The notes under the pieces: generated by a model
Told to the model about the DNA's origin: nothing
Seen by the model: the letters and a program-made list of their open reading frames with translations, nothing else
Databases searched by the model: none
Assembly (NCBI GenBank): GCA_020740775.1
Contig: JAHEWK010000002.1
Coordinates: 3,348,001 to 3,412,000, forward strand
Origin: Ilyonectria destructans
Taxonomy: Eukaryota; Ascomycota; Sordariomycetes; Hypocreales; Nectriaceae
Direction of reading: 5' to 3'
Length of the DNA stretch: 64,000 nucleotides
In this document: one piece after another, positions 35,577-47,303 of the stretch
How the letters are laid out: the number at the start of each line of letters is the position of its first letter
Numbering within the stretch: position 1 is the first letter of the stretch
Translations under genes and position numbers: made by a program

Positions 35577-36944
35577 AGATCAGTGCAGAAGAAAAATGAT
35601 ACCAAAAGCGCCATCTTGCAGTTCAGGTTGAATCAATCCATAAAAGCCTTGAGAGTGCCTAGTGTCGAATGTCTCAACCCACAGTGTATGTGTTTGATTG
35701 GAGGGCGAGGTGCTCGGCAGGCAGCTGCGGGCATATTCAATTCACGCCGGCAAGCCCGACTCTGAAACTAACTGACACAGGAACGGAGGACTTACTGTCT
35801 TAGATTATTGATAATCCTGCCGACCATAGTCTTGATGCTATCGTTGGGGACACCTTCGAACCTTGCTTTCCCGTTCTAAGTTACCCTATACGGGGCCATA
35901 TGGAAACGTGTTGCGAGCTTGTTCAGAACTGGTACGTCATTGTTCTCTGCTTAATCGATGCGTCCTTTTGTTGCTAATACACAGGTGCTTTCTAGGAGAG
36001 ATGGTATTGCCGCCTCTTTCAATATGAAGGAGGAAGACTTCCGTGTCATTCGCAAGAACGAGCTCCTCCGCTACCGGACCAACATCGACGTCCAATACTT
36101 CGTGCAGACTGAGTGGGGTTATAAGAAGCTGGATGAACGATTTCGGGGCAAGTTGTACCTTTAGGGTACATTACTTGGTTGGTCCAATGGCGACAATGAA
36201 AATAACGTTCGGTACATCCTGAGGAAGGGAGCTAGCACTCTGGACAATCCCCTCCATCAACGACGTCCGTCATTCTTTCACTCATTCTTACGGCCTCCCT
36301 ACCACCCTGACCGCACCAACACCCTTTCTCGGGGAAAGTATCTCCTCTTGAGGAGGAACCCAGCCTAATCAAGAAAAAGCCGTGAAAAAACCTGCAGCCA
36401 CCCGCTCATTGCGGCATTGAGAAGTCTGACCCGAAAGTGATTGGGCGCCACTGGTGGATTCTGTGCGACGGAGGAGAGACATACGGATTTGACCTAGAAA
36501 ACCAGACTAACATGAGAGAGATCTTTTCTAGGTATACCTTTCTGTTGTTTTAACGTGTGTTTGTTCAACACAGGCAAAATGGTAGCCCTCTTAACTCCGT
36601 GGTGGTATGCCACTTGCTCTAGGGTAGCCTTATCGGCAAGCTGTTATCTAATCTCCGCCCCAATGTCGTCACAAGCTCCGGAGCTCTCCCTCACGCATCA
36701 AACTTCCTCGCAAATCATCCCGCCACCTCGATATTCCATCACAAATAGCCTTATTTAATTCACTAAATCTATTCTCTGATTCATACTTGAAACAGTCACG
36801 GGCTACTTGCTGGCTTCACCAAGTTGGTTCGATCCTCAGGCCAGCCAGATTCACCGTCTTCACTCGTCGCTTAGCAAGCATTCGCAAACTGCCGAGTCTC
36901 CCGCCACCCTCATTCCTGATTGCACTCTCACAGGTGAAGTCGCC
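35577..36944. other. Intergenic with an orphan coding-like fragment at 35796-36164
   Basis: On the plus strand, about 35796-35931 reads as protein (LDAIVGDTFEPCFPVLSYPI) up to a plausible donor GTACGT. After a CAG at 35983-35985, 35990-36164 reads DGIAASFNMKEEDFRVIRKN and ends WGYKKLDERF plus a few residues before a stop. The codon use is C-rich like that of expressed genes, yet no start and no family are recognisable, and the two pieces do not join in frame simply. It is probably the remnant of a gene. The remaining sequence holds the promoter of the WD40 gene. Confidence 0.35.
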
Positions 36945-39098
36945 ATGACGACACCTGACAACGGGCAAAGCTCGGACTCGTCGTCACCGATTCACCGCAC
37001 TGCTTCAACTGATGAAGAAGTCCAGACACATCTCATGGGCCGATTGACACACGGTCCAATCTGGTACTACGACGTGGATGAAGAGGAAGAGGTACTGGAA
37101 GACGATGACGATGACGATCTCGACTACGAGGAAAATAGAGACATTGGTATGTATCACCTCATATTTCCTCATACGAATTTTCCTCTGATGACTTTTGATT
37201 GCAGTGGTGGGTGATCAGGTAGACGGCGAGGGCGACGATGGTGAGGGCGACGATGATGAGGGCGACGATGATGAGGACGGGAATGAGGAGGACGATGCAA
37301 GTGCTAATCGCATCCTTGATCTGCTACGAAGTAACTATAACCCCCCTCAATATGTGCGGGTCCGACGGCTAACTCGTAGATCTAGCCGGCGCCAGAACAG
37401 GAGTCTTGACCAGAGGTCAACTCCTCGCCCTAATGCGCAACCCAGAGCTGACCAATGTCTTGTTCCAAGACGATCTCGAAAGCGACGCCGAGTTTCTTCA
37501 GTGGCCACCACGGAGACACAGACCGACGACGCCCAAGGACCCAAACCGCTTCCCCAAGGTCCCGAGCGAAGAAGGCATCAAGTTGATGCGTTCCGGAGCT
37601 TTTGGTGCGAATGACTACAACATGCGTGCCAAGAAGCATCTTGCCCAACGTATGCTGGATAGTGAGCTAGCCATAGGCAACCAAGGAGAGCGAAAGAGAA
37701 ACAGAGACTTGGTCACGCAGGTATGTTGATTGACGACGGAGATGTTGGGCTTCTAGCTAATCTCTTTGACTAGAGCATGATTCCGCGCAGCAGAGCAGAG
37801 CAGATCATTCATTTTGATGACCCTGTATACTCGGGTCAGTTCTCAGATGACGGTAACTTCTTCTTCGCCTGCTCCCAAGACTTCAAGGTCCGAATGTACA
37901 ACACGTCAAACCCCTACAACTGGGAGCACTACAAGACGGTCAGCTATCCCTGGGGCCAGTGGACTTTGACAGATGCATCGTTGAGCCCCGACAACAAATG
38001 GCTCGCCTACACGTCGATCCAATCCTTGGTTTCGATCGCGCCGACGGATCCAAACGATACGGGAGACCCTTACACCCTGGAACTCGACGATGGCACCAGG
38101 CGAGGGTTCCGGCGAGCTTCATTCGGCATCTGGTCTATCCGATTCTCAGGAGACGGAAGGGAGCTGGTGGCGGGAACTAGTTCGTCTTCGGTCGTTGTGT
38201 ACGACATTGAATCCCGTACCGTGTTGCACAACATCCAAGCCCACAATGACGACGTCAACGCAGTTTGCTTTGCTGACAAGAAATCCCCGCACATTCTCTA
38301 CTCCGGATCCGACGACACAACTATCAAAGTGTGGGATCGTCGATGCATGGGTTCAACCAGAGAAGTGGGCGCGTTCGTTGGGCACATTGAAGGATTGACG
38401 TATATTGACAGCAAGGGCGACGGTCGTTACATTCTCAGCAACGGCAAAGACCAGAGCATGAAGCTGTGGGACATGCGCATGGCCTATGGTACTGATCGGT
38501 TCCACGAAATTGACCCTTCACATGAGCAGGGTAGCGACTTTGACTATCGAGGAGGCACATACGACGAGGAGGACTGGAGCCCCCATCCTAAGGACAACTC
38601 TGTGGTGACATTCCGAGGGCACAAGGTGCTCCGGACGCTCATCAGATGCCATTTCTCACCAGAGTCGTCCACCAATTCGCGGTACGTCTACTCAGGCAGC
38701 GCTGACGGAAAGGTGTACATTTGGAACATGGATGCCACACTGGCGGGGACTGTGGACGTCAAGAAGGCAACGATGGGGACGCGGCCGGCCGACCAGCACT
38801 CACGGTTCATTCATCTTGACGAACCTGGTGGCTGGGGAACTTGTGTTCGCGATGCGAGCTGGCATCCTAGCGCTCCGGTGCTCGTTGGTAAGTTTGGTCG
38901 CATCATTATCGTGGAACAACAGCTCACCATACAACAGCCTCTGCGTGGAACGGGTACAACATGGCACGGGGAACGTGTACGCTACACTCATTCAACGAGA
39001 CGATGGACGATGAAGGCGAGCCGCCGATGGGACGAAGTGTCAATGATGTTCTCAAGCCGGACCCGCACTTGTTCCAGTCAACGTATCCGATCCCATAG
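36945..39098 (+). CDS. WD40-repeat protein, DCAF11/LEC14B type
   Basis: Five exons (36945-37146, 37205-37330, 37380-37720, 37774-38887, 38938-39098) give 647 residues; all phases join. The third exon is reached by a 49-bp intron ending GGCTAACTCGTAG. Residues 40-110 are very acidic (Asp/Glu runs encoded by GACGATGA-type repeats). A helical segment with TRGQLLALMRNPEL and EGIKLMRSGAFG, a signature of LEC14B/DCAF11 proteins, precedes a seven-blade propeller. Repeats show SGSDDTTIKVWD, SNGKDQSMKLWD and SGSADGKVYIWN. The human homologue is a substrate receptor of CUL4-DDB1 ubiquitin ligases; the WDR motif is consistent with that (IKVWDRRC, LWDMR). Partner binding here is inference. Confidence 0.92.
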
Positions 39099-40454
39099 AA
39101 GTTGCACAAATGACTTTGGACATATGTACACTATGAGTAGTTACTTAACACGAGCGTTCCTCAACCAAGCCGGGATAAGTTTATGAGCGTGAAATTTACG
39201 TTCCCATGTGAGAGGCATTGGAAGGAAGACGACTTGGATAAGCGCTAATAGGAGGTTCTATGCCATGTTGACGCATGAGTCGATTGGGGAACTCAGATGC
39301 CGCCAAAAGGGCAGCGGGCTGCTTGTTGTTCCGGCAGCACCTTGGGCTTCGCAGGCCAGCCACAGGTGACAGGGGGTAGCAAGCACGCCACAGCACCAGC
39401 CACGAAACATGCGAGACCAGCGCAAAAATGCGGACCTCTGCGGCTTGCTCCTGCCACTCAGGCCAGTGATTGAGTCGAGACTGGGAAGGCGTGGCCCGTG
39501 CACCGCCGCAGCAGAGCAGCCTTGCCCCATTGTGAGTCCCCAGACCCAGTCACCCATTTTTGGCTTTCGGGCTTGGCCTGGTCTTTTGCTGGTCTTTTGC
39601 TGGCGAAGCTCCCCCGAAGCCAAAGAGCTGCTGTACAATTCTGCAACCTACAACTCCACTTCTTCTTCTTGTCTCTTCTCTCTTGCCCATGATCCCCGGA
39701 CAGAGTCGAAGATAACTGCACATCCTTCCTTCCCCCTTCCTTCCTTCCCTGACGATCCCCGGCGCATTTTCTTCCGCGCTGCAGGTCCCCGTCTCGCCGC
39801 CTTACTCGTCAGCCCAGCTCTGCCTTCCTTCCTCGGTTGCGTTGTCCTGGCCAGAACCAAGAGACCACAACCAGGCCCAAACGACGACCCAGCGCGATTG
39901 GCCTTTCCCCCGTTGCGACACGCGCCAACTCACGAGCATCTCGACTCTTTCGCCGGCAACGACGCGATTGCGACGACGACGACTCGACCGATTGAGGAAC
40001 AGCGCTCGCCAAGGAGAAGTGGTTGGTTTCGCCGGGTTTGCGGTGACTACCCTGGGATAGGCTCCATCGGCCCCTACCTGTACCTGAGCCTGTTCAGATC
40101 GTCTCAAGCCTAGACGTCGAGGATTGCAAGCACAGAGCTTCGTTCTCAAGTTTGGATCTTGCGAGTCAAGGTTCTGCGTGTTTGGAGTGTAGCCATTACC
40201 CTCGATCCTGTTTCCGAGGAGTGTACGTATATGCAAGCTTCCAGTTCCCGCCCATCGTGCTCTTCTTCTTTCTCTGGTGCGGAGGGTTAGGGGTCCCTGA
40301 CCACGGAGAGACAAGTGGCTGATGTTCAAGTGCAAAGACCAGAGGACGACTCCTGTATCTCGCAGACTAATATCACTTTTGGGCAAACTTCCCATCACTC
40401 TCCATTCCCTCTTACGCGACACTCAATTGTGTCTCATACTCCAACACCGTCGCC
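39099..40454 (+). promoter_or_regulatory. Promoter and long pyrimidine-rich leader of RRM gene
   Basis: 1.36 kb without a recognisable domain. A 234-codon frame at 39409-40113 is Pro/Ser/Arg-rich and lacks motifs, and I take it as non-coding. TTCCTTCC-type pyrimidine tracts (39725-39755) and several short upstream ATGs suggest a long leader. A leader intron is possible but unproven. Confidence 0.45.
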
Positions 40455-41816
40455 ATGGCCGAAGAAGATTTTGAGATCGATTTCTACGGCGACGCCAACA
40501 ACGACCATCAACACCACGATGGACCACGGCACGATGACCATGACGGACATGACGACCATGATAGGCATGACTACCACCGAGATGACCACCACCGAGATGA
40601 CCACCGCCGAGATGACCACCACCGAGATGACCACCACCGAGATGACCACCACCGAGATGACCGGCGACAAGATAACCACAATGACCAACACATGGACGAA
40701 CAACACCCTCACGACAACCATGGTGGGTATGACGGACATGATGACGGATCTTCTTCTCACCAAGGAATCAAGAGAAAATCGGAGGAAGACGATAGACCAG
40801 TTGATTCCAACGCCACCACGGCCCTTATGATTTCCGAACTCAACTGGTGGACCACGGACGACGACATCCGGGGGTGGGCGAGTCAAGCCGATTGCGAGGA
40901 CGAGTTGAAAGACATTACCTTTAGCGAACACAAGGTCAACGGCAAGAGTAAAGGGTAAGTTCCGAGGGAAACCAGCATGGCATGCCAGGGAAGTCGCTAA
41001 TTGGCCCTGTAGACAAGCATATCTCGAGTTCAGTTCCGCCCAAGCAGCAACCGCAACCAAACATTGCCTCGACCAGATCCTCGCCGAGAACCAACCTGGC
41101 ATGAAGAAAGTAACCATGTCATACTGGAACCCGGTGACCAACCCCTTCAAGACTCTTCCAAAGGATGCGCCAACACGGGGTAAAGACCAGAACCGCACGC
41201 CAGGCGGCCCATACAATGACCGTGGAAACATGGGTGGAAACATGGGCGGCAACTTTGGTGGCGGCGGCTTCCGAGGACGCGGCGGGTACAACAACCGCGG
41301 CAACATGAATCAGGGTAACTTCAACCGCAACTTCAACAACAATAATAACAACATGGGATTTAATAATAACATGGGTGGCGGCTTCAACGGCAACATGGGC
41401 GGCGGTGGCGGCAACTTTGGCTTCAACAACCGTGGTGGTATGATGGGCGGCGGTATGCGCGGCGGTCCTGGTGGTATGCGAGGCGGCCGTGGAGGTGGCA
41501 TGATGGGTATGAACCCTATGGGCGGGATGCCAATGGGGATGCCCGGAAACATGAACATGGGAATGATGGGTCCCAATGGGATGGGTCCTAATGGGATGGG
41601 TCCTAATGGAATGGGTGGTAAGTGGACTCGCTCCTCTTCCTGGCCGCTGGCTATCTCAGTCTCCTTTTCAGCACGTCGACTAACATCTTCTCAGGTTTCC
41701 AAGGCATGCCTCCCAACTTCAACCCCGGATTCGGTTTTAACCAAAACCAAGGCGGCGGCGGAGGCGGCGGCGACTGGGGCAATCCCCACGGCGCCAAGCG
41801 ACCACGACCAGAGTAG
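40455..41816 (+). CDS. RRM-type RNA-binding protein with His/Asp and Gly/Asn/Met-rich repeats
   Basis: Three exons (40455-40954, 41013-41617, 41695-41816) encode 408 residues. The acidic start is followed by a His/Asp/Arg-rich tract (about 20-75) built from a 15-bp tandem repeat. A degenerate RRM (about 122-206) has LMISELNWWTTDDDI as RNP2-like strand and QAYLEF as RNP1-like strand. It is followed by a Gly/Asn/Arg-rich tail with RGG-like motifs and an MGPNGMG repeat, ending KRPRPE. WW(T/S)(T/S)DDDIR and the layout resemble CPSF6/CFIm68-type proteins of 3'-end processing, but yeast lacks that complex and the match is by memory. The long Gly/Asn/Met tail is the type that drives condensate formation, which is inference. 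Confidence 0.88.
40579..40668 (+). repeat. 15-bp coding minisatellite, six units
   Basis: Six consecutive units of GAGATGACCACCACC, one with a CCG variant and the last diverged to GAGATGACCGGCGAC. In frame they encode (R/H)DDHH-type pentapeptides within the N-terminus of the RRM protein. Because the unit is 15 bp, unit gain or loss keeps the frame. Confidence 0.9.
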
Positions 41817-42806
41817 GATACTGGCAGTCGCAAGGCTCCGTCTCGGAAATGGACGCACATCCGCCTATGATGACGGTTTCCATGAAAGAGAGGGCCAGTA
41901 ACGCAGACCAGGAATCGACCAAGACTTGCGTCGACGTTTTGAACGCGATACTTGATGGGAGTGGACTTATCTCGGGAACGTTTTATATTGTGTGTGTAGT
42001 TAGGACTAAGGATGCACGAAGTAGGGGTTGTGGGAACCGGGATCTGTCCAGTGTATCATAGAATCAGGCATGTAAGGCTAGGATCTGGCGTAATCAGAGC
42101 GTTTGTGAAATTTACTTCTTGTGTATGCGCATGGTGTATGGTGTTGGCTTGATGTGACGACGGTTGTGTGATCTGGTGAAGCTGGGTTGAATGAGTGTGC
42201 TACTTGACCCTGGTGCCATGATGGCGATTAGGTTGGATGAGAAAGTCAACTTGGGTTGAAACATATCGAAGAGCGCAATTGGTTGAACCGAATGTTTTAC
42301 GGACATTGGCAGTTCTTGGTAGAATCATTGTCAATCATGTCAGTGTCGGGCATTTTATTTCGAGTATTGCTATTCGCACACAAGTACAAGCCTCTTTAGC
42401 TAAACCCCAGGGCAAACGGATGTACCTAAAGTTGGAATTCTTAGAATGTAGGCTTATATTTATTGATAAATTCAGCTTGATAAAATAACAACAGGTTATT
42501 AGGGAGTAAACACTAAGAATTTGTCTTTTAAATAATGTATAAAAAAATAGATCATTATTAGTAGGATTGAAGCATGTAGTTATATGAGCGAGTAGAATTG
42601 CAATACTCTGTATTCTCCCTGGCATGATCCGCGCCCCCGGACTTTTCGTAGCGGCGCGGCCCCACTGCAAGCTCCGATTCCATCCCACATCGGGCCATCA
42701 TACGAGCTTCGTCTCTCGCAGCTCCGACTTCAACTTCGCCAACTCCACCCTCACCACCTTGCCAATCGCCAATTGCGTGCCAATCCGCCCTGGACTGCGA
42801 CTCGCG
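41817..42806. other. Intergenic; 3' flank of RRM gene and promoter of COQ4
   Basis: No gene seen. 42430-42580 is A/T-rich. A GC-rich segment from 42620 leads to the COQ4 start. Confidence 0.5.
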
Positions 42807-43779
42807 ATGGAGGTTGCCATTCCACGCATCCGCGCCGTCGCTGCCGCTGGCCAGACCAGGCTCCTGCGGGCTGCGGTCTGCGCGAGCTGTGCGTCCTCGA
42901 CGGCTTCGTCGACTTCGTCCCGCCGCAACTTCTCCGTTTTTGACCGGCCGGCGCCCAACTATCCCGGCCATGTGCCGCTGACCAAGATCGAACGGGCTGG
43001 CCTGGCCGTTGGGGCTAGTGTCATGTCCTTCTTCGACCCCTACCGCCATGGTACGACAGCTCCAGTTCCCCCGCCATCATCTCCGTTTCGTCGCTGGCAA
43101 TGGGCTCCTCAAGGCTGACTTCTCCTCGCTAGATCTCATCGCCGCCACTGGCGAGGCCACCGCGACTCCCTACTTCATCTACCGCCTCCGAGACGCCATG
43201 CTCGCGGACCCGACCGGCCGCCGTATCCTGCGACAGCGCCCGCGCATCTCCTCCAAGACGCTCTCCCTCCCGGCCCTCCGCAAGCTCCCCGCCAACTCCG
43301 TGGGCCGCGCATACGTTGGCTGGCTGGACCGCGAGGGCGTCTCGCCCGATACGCGGTCCAAGGTGCGTTACATCGACAACGAAGAGTGCGCCTACGTCAT
43401 GCAGCGCTACCGTGAGTGCCACGATTTCTACCACGCCCTCACCGGCCTGCCCATCGTCCGCGAGGGTGAGGTCGCCCTCAAGGCGTTCGAGTTCGCCAAC
43501 ACCCTACTACCCATGACGGGCCTGAGCATCTTTGCGGCAGCGACGATGAAGCGCGGCGAGCGCCAGCGCTTCGCATCCATCTACTTTCCGTGGGCCATCC
43601 GGAACGGAGCCCGCGGCAAGGACGTTATCAACGTGTTCTGGGAGGAGCGGCTGGAGGATGATGTCGACCAGCTGAGGGCCGAGCTGGGCATTGAGCGACC
43701 GCCGGATATGAGGGACATCCGGAAGAGAGATCGGGAGCAGAAGAAGCGGCTGCAGGAGCTCAAGGAGCGAGGCTTTTGA
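42807..43779 (+). CDS. COQ4: COQ4, ubiquinone biosynthesis protein
   Basis: Two exons, 42807-43050 and 43133-43779, encode 296 residues. COQ4 acts on the matrix face of the mitochondrial inner membrane in coenzyme Q synthesis. It is a scaffold of the CoQ synthome and in recent work an oxidative decarboxylase of the ring. The motif HDxxHx11E is intact at H178-D179-x2-H182-x11-E194. The first 40 residues, rich in Arg/Ala/Ser, look like a mitochondrial targeting sequence ending near RRNFSVF. Family landmarks present are FxxGYRHxDL-type DPYRHDLIA at the exon junction and YAxRxGxC-like YFPWAIRNG. The intron is inserted within the DPYRH|DLIA motif. The C-terminal Lys/Arg/Glu-rich tail is usual. Confidence 0.96.
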
Positions 43780-44087
43780 TACCCCGACGTACATGCTCCG
43801 TACACTCGCCTCTTGATCACGATACCGCTGAAGCTCATGTAATATTACACCACCGACGTACTTAGTCCAATGTATGCAAAAACTAAGAGTACGGACACTC
43901 AATCAAAATCAAAGCGACCATTTTTTGTCGTCAATCTCTTCCAATCCCCTAGGCGCAAAGGAAGGTCCTGCCCACCTCACGAACTCATACGTATTGCTTC
44001 CGCGCTTCCGCTCGCTCTGCCTTGTCCTATGTACTGGCTGGTATCGTAGCACTGTCCCACAGAAAATCCCTTTTTGTCGTCGACGCT
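43780..44087. other. Short convergent spacer COQ4/PDCD5
   Basis: About 300 bp between stop codons of convergent genes; probably both 3' UTRs. Nothing else visible. Confidence 0.5.
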
Positions 44088-44639
44088 TTAGAAACCGAGC
44101 AGGTCGTCGTCATCGTCGTCCCAAGCCTTGCGACGGTTCACGACAATCTTCTCCTCCTCCTTGTTCTCCGACATGGCGTTGAGCAAGTCCTTGAGCTGGG
44201 CCTCAGTGACCTTCTGGCGCAGCTGGCCCGACTGCGCGAGCATGATGAGGCGGTCCTCGACGTCGTTGGCGCGCTCCTCCTTGACGAGGCGGATGCGGCC
44301 CAGGCGGTCGGCAGCTTCGGGGTGCAGGATCTGGTTGAGGGCGTGCTGGCGGGCGTCGTTTTGCTGTCTGAAGGGATCACATATGTTAGCTTCGCCCCGT
44401 AGAGTTGGCGCAGTTGGAGCTGCTTGGGAGTGAGGGTTTGGGCGGGTGCGTACTGTCGCTGCTGTTCTTGCTGGCCGGCTGAGGGACCGCCGTTGCCTGA
44501 GCCGCCGCCGCCACCACCCTGGGTCTTGAGCTGCTCAAGACGAGCTTTGCGGATCTGGAGAGATGGGAATGTGAGTGCACGAGTCATAAAATGATGCAGA
44601 GGAGGTGCGCATTACCTGATCTAGTTCTGCGTCATCCAT
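44088..44639 (-). CDS. PDCD5 homologue (TFAR19-related DNA-binding/prefoldin-like factor)
   Basis: Three exons on the minus strand: 44616-44639, 44454-44554 and 44088-44367, giving 134 residues, the family's usual length. The first exon is only eight codons (MDDAELDQ). The signature is in order: an N-terminal helix IRKARLEQL, a Gly/Gln-rich insert, the core R..A..QIL.PEA..RL.RI.LV...(R)A..VE (NQILHPEAADRLGRIRLV), then LKDLL and a terminal DDDDDDLLGF acidic tail. In animals PDCD5 affects apoptosis and TIP60/CCT function; in fungi its role is unclear. It is divergent from LIS1 with 431 bp between starts. Confidence 0.95.
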
Positions 44640-45070
44640 TTTTGTGAGGCTGGTGTTTCCGCTGGCCGAGAGAGAGGTTGTAAATCAGCCCAGCTCAGGC
44701 CTATCGCGGGGTTCATGGAGCTTTGGAGGGGCACTCGTTCTGGGGCGTCACATGACCGCGTTGTTGGAGTGTCGTCAGTCGTCAGTTGGTCCTCAACGTC
44801 ATGTTGTTCTGGTACGCGGATCGGATAAAGGTGGATCCGAAGACGATTAAGTCATGTCTTCGTCCAGCCAGCATCACCGCTTCCTTAGTGCCTGTCCATG
44901 CGCCATACGCCGTCAGTCCCCTGAAACCCGATTGCACAGCACATGTTCAAGGCCTGTCGAAAATACAAACACCAATTTTCAGCCAGAGATGCCCTCTCCT
45001 TTCGTCCTCCCTCAGAGTTGAGTGGATTCTAGAAACGCGCTTTGCTTGGATACGATCCGCATAACCCAAC
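44640..45070. promoter_or_regulatory. Shared divergent promoter, PDCD5 and LIS1
   Basis: 431 bp separate the two start codons. Both promoters must lie here. No TATA box is obvious. Confidence 0.6.
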
Positions 45071-46593
45071 ATGAGTGGCACGTTGGCGAGCCGCGCATTG
45101 ACGAGCCGCCAAGCCGAAGAACTGTACGTATTCGCTACGGTTAAAGAAGAGCCACATGGATAGCTCGGAGCAAATCTAACGCTATGTTTCTAGACACAAG
45201 TCCATAATAGCATACCTCGAAGCAAGCGAACTTAAATCAACCGCCGGCGTACTGAGAACTGAGCTGAGCCTCGAAGAAGATGTCTTCGATGCACCCGCAG
45301 CGAAAAAATATGAGGCACTCCTAGAAAAGAAATGGACAAGCGTTGTTCGATTACAAAAGAAGGTAAGTCTCCAAGCGTGATGCCTTTTACCTATCCCTAG
45401 CTACAACATCATCTCACTAGCATTCCTAGGTAATGAGCCTCGAGTCTCAAAACGGGACACTGCAATCCGAACTCGATAGCGCAACCCCTACCTCCCTCTC
45501 CCGGCACCAGGACCCCATTTCTTGGCTTCCCAAACCCACACCTCGACATACCCTTGAATCCCATCGGGATGTTATACACTGCGCTGCTTTTCATCCGATC
45601 TACACTTCCATTGCGACTGGGTCTGAGGATAATACGATCAAGATATGGGACTGGGAACTTGGCGAGCTAGAACGGACCATCAAAGCTCATACTAGACCGG
45701 TGCTCGATATGGATTATGGCGGTCCTAGAGGTGGTACCCTCCTTGCATCCTGCAGCTCCGACCTGACGATCAAGCTATGGGACCCCGCAAATGATTATCA
45801 GAATATCCGAACTTTGGCAGGCCACGACCATATCGTTAGCGCTGTCCGTTTTGTGGGTTCTGGAGCCGGGAATTTGCTTGTCAGTGCAAGTGGAGATAAG
45901 ACCATCAAGATTTGGAACGTCAATACGGGATTTTGCGTGACGACACTTCGTGGCCACGCGGGCTGGGTGCGAGATGTTTGCTCTTCACTCGATGGACTCT
46001 TTCTACTGTCTGCCAGTAATGACCATACTATCAGGTTGTGGGATATGTCAGGTCCAACTCCAGAAAACAAGCTAACAATGATCGGCCATGAAAACGTTAC
46101 GAAATGCTGTGCTTTTGCACCACCCACTTCGTATCCACATTTGGCATCTCTGGCCGGATACTCGAAAGCGCCACCATCAAACAGCACGGCAGAGTTTATG
46201 GCGACAGGTTCCCGAGATAAGACTATCAAGCTATGGGATGCTCGAGGCACCTGTATCAAGACACTGGTTGGCCATGATAATTGGGTGAACGCTCTTGTTT
46301 TCCACCCTGGCGGCAAGTATCTGCTTTCAGTGGCAGATGACAAGACGTTACGATGTTGGGATCTAAGCCAGGAGGGGAAGTGCGTCCGGGTACTGGAAGG
46401 TGTACATGATCATTTTGTCACCTGTTTGAGGTGGGCGCCGACGATTGTTAAGGATGAGGTCAATGGCGGAGCGGTCTCGGGGCAGGACAATGGAACACCG
46501 AAGAAGGGTGGCCAAGCTACCTCTGATGTACAGATTCGCTGTGTCATCGCCACTGGAAGTGTGGACATGAAGTTGAGGATATTTGCCAATTAA
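45071..46593 (+). CDS. PAC1: LIS1/PAC1/NudF dynein regulator
   Basis: Three exons (45071-45123, 45194-45362, 45430-46593) encode 461 residues. LIS1 binds cytoplasmic dynein and regulates nuclear migration and hyphal growth. A LisH motif ([12 protein letters not shown]) lies at residues 19-30, followed by a coiled coil ([13 protein letters not shown]). A seven-bladed WD40 propeller has repeats such as [53 protein letters not shown] and a C-terminal [16 protein letters not shown]. Residue positions and length match the family. The second intron ends right before GTA ATG, which could mislead gene callers into starting at that internal ATG; the LisH-containing exons upstream show that this is not the start. 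Confidence 0.96.
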
Positions 46594-47303
46594 GCGTTGC
46601 CAATTAAGCGTGCGTTTACGCGAGATGTTGTTTCATGCAGCGGGTCGGACGTGACCGCTCGTAGCCTCATTAGACGTGTGAGGGTTTTATCTCGCATCTC
46701 TGCAGTAGGCACTGTCTAACTAAACGAGGGATCTCGCCATGAAAAGTGTTGGTGATGACTGATGAGGTTTCGAAAATGAGGGGCTAGGAGGCATTGCCGA
46801 TCTCAGCTATGGGTCTAATGCTCGATCCAGCTGGGGAATGCCAGGGTACCTAGCTCCGAATCTCCCTTTAGGGATTTTGTAAGCGTATATATGTTAAGCG
46901 CCCATCCGCTGAGCGCTTCCATAGCCAATCTCTTATTACACATGAGCTTCCTTGAGGCTGTGTCGCTGACGACAAAACCGATGACTGCGCCAAATCGTTC
47001 ATCGCCTCCCAGGCAGTCCGTCGGACACTTCGGCATTTGCCTTGGAAGACAGTGGCCAATGATTGAGGAGAATATTAGGAGCCCTATATTACAAGTGAGT
47101 AGCATTCACTATATATAACCATTTGCTATTATCGACACCAACAATTCCCTTGCCTGCGAGACTTCAGCAGTCTTGGATTCTACCACCTTTGCGAAAAGAT
47201 TTAAAACTTCGATAGTTAATTTGTCCCTTGGATGTTCCACCATCTTGTTCGATATGCCCAGTTCGCCGCGTACTGATATCCATTCCTTAGCGCTACCGAA
47301 ACA
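46594..47303. other. Intergenic; nothing clear
   Basis: No gene supported. LIS1 3' UTR and the promoter of the small zinc-finger gene are probably here. No clear frame or repeat is visible. Confidence 0.45.

Noticed and set aside
39409..40113. 234-codon frame upstream of the RRM gene
   Set aside because: Pro/Ser/Arg-rich with pyrimidine tracts and no motif; better explained as promoter or leader.
40434..41306. 290-codon frame antisense to the RRM gene with Val/Ile repeats
   Set aside because: The repeats are the complement of the GAGATGACCACCACC minisatellite; artefact.
45433..46593. LIS1 starting at the internal ATG 45433
   Set aside because: The two upstream exons encode the LisH motif and join in phase, so the true start is 45071.
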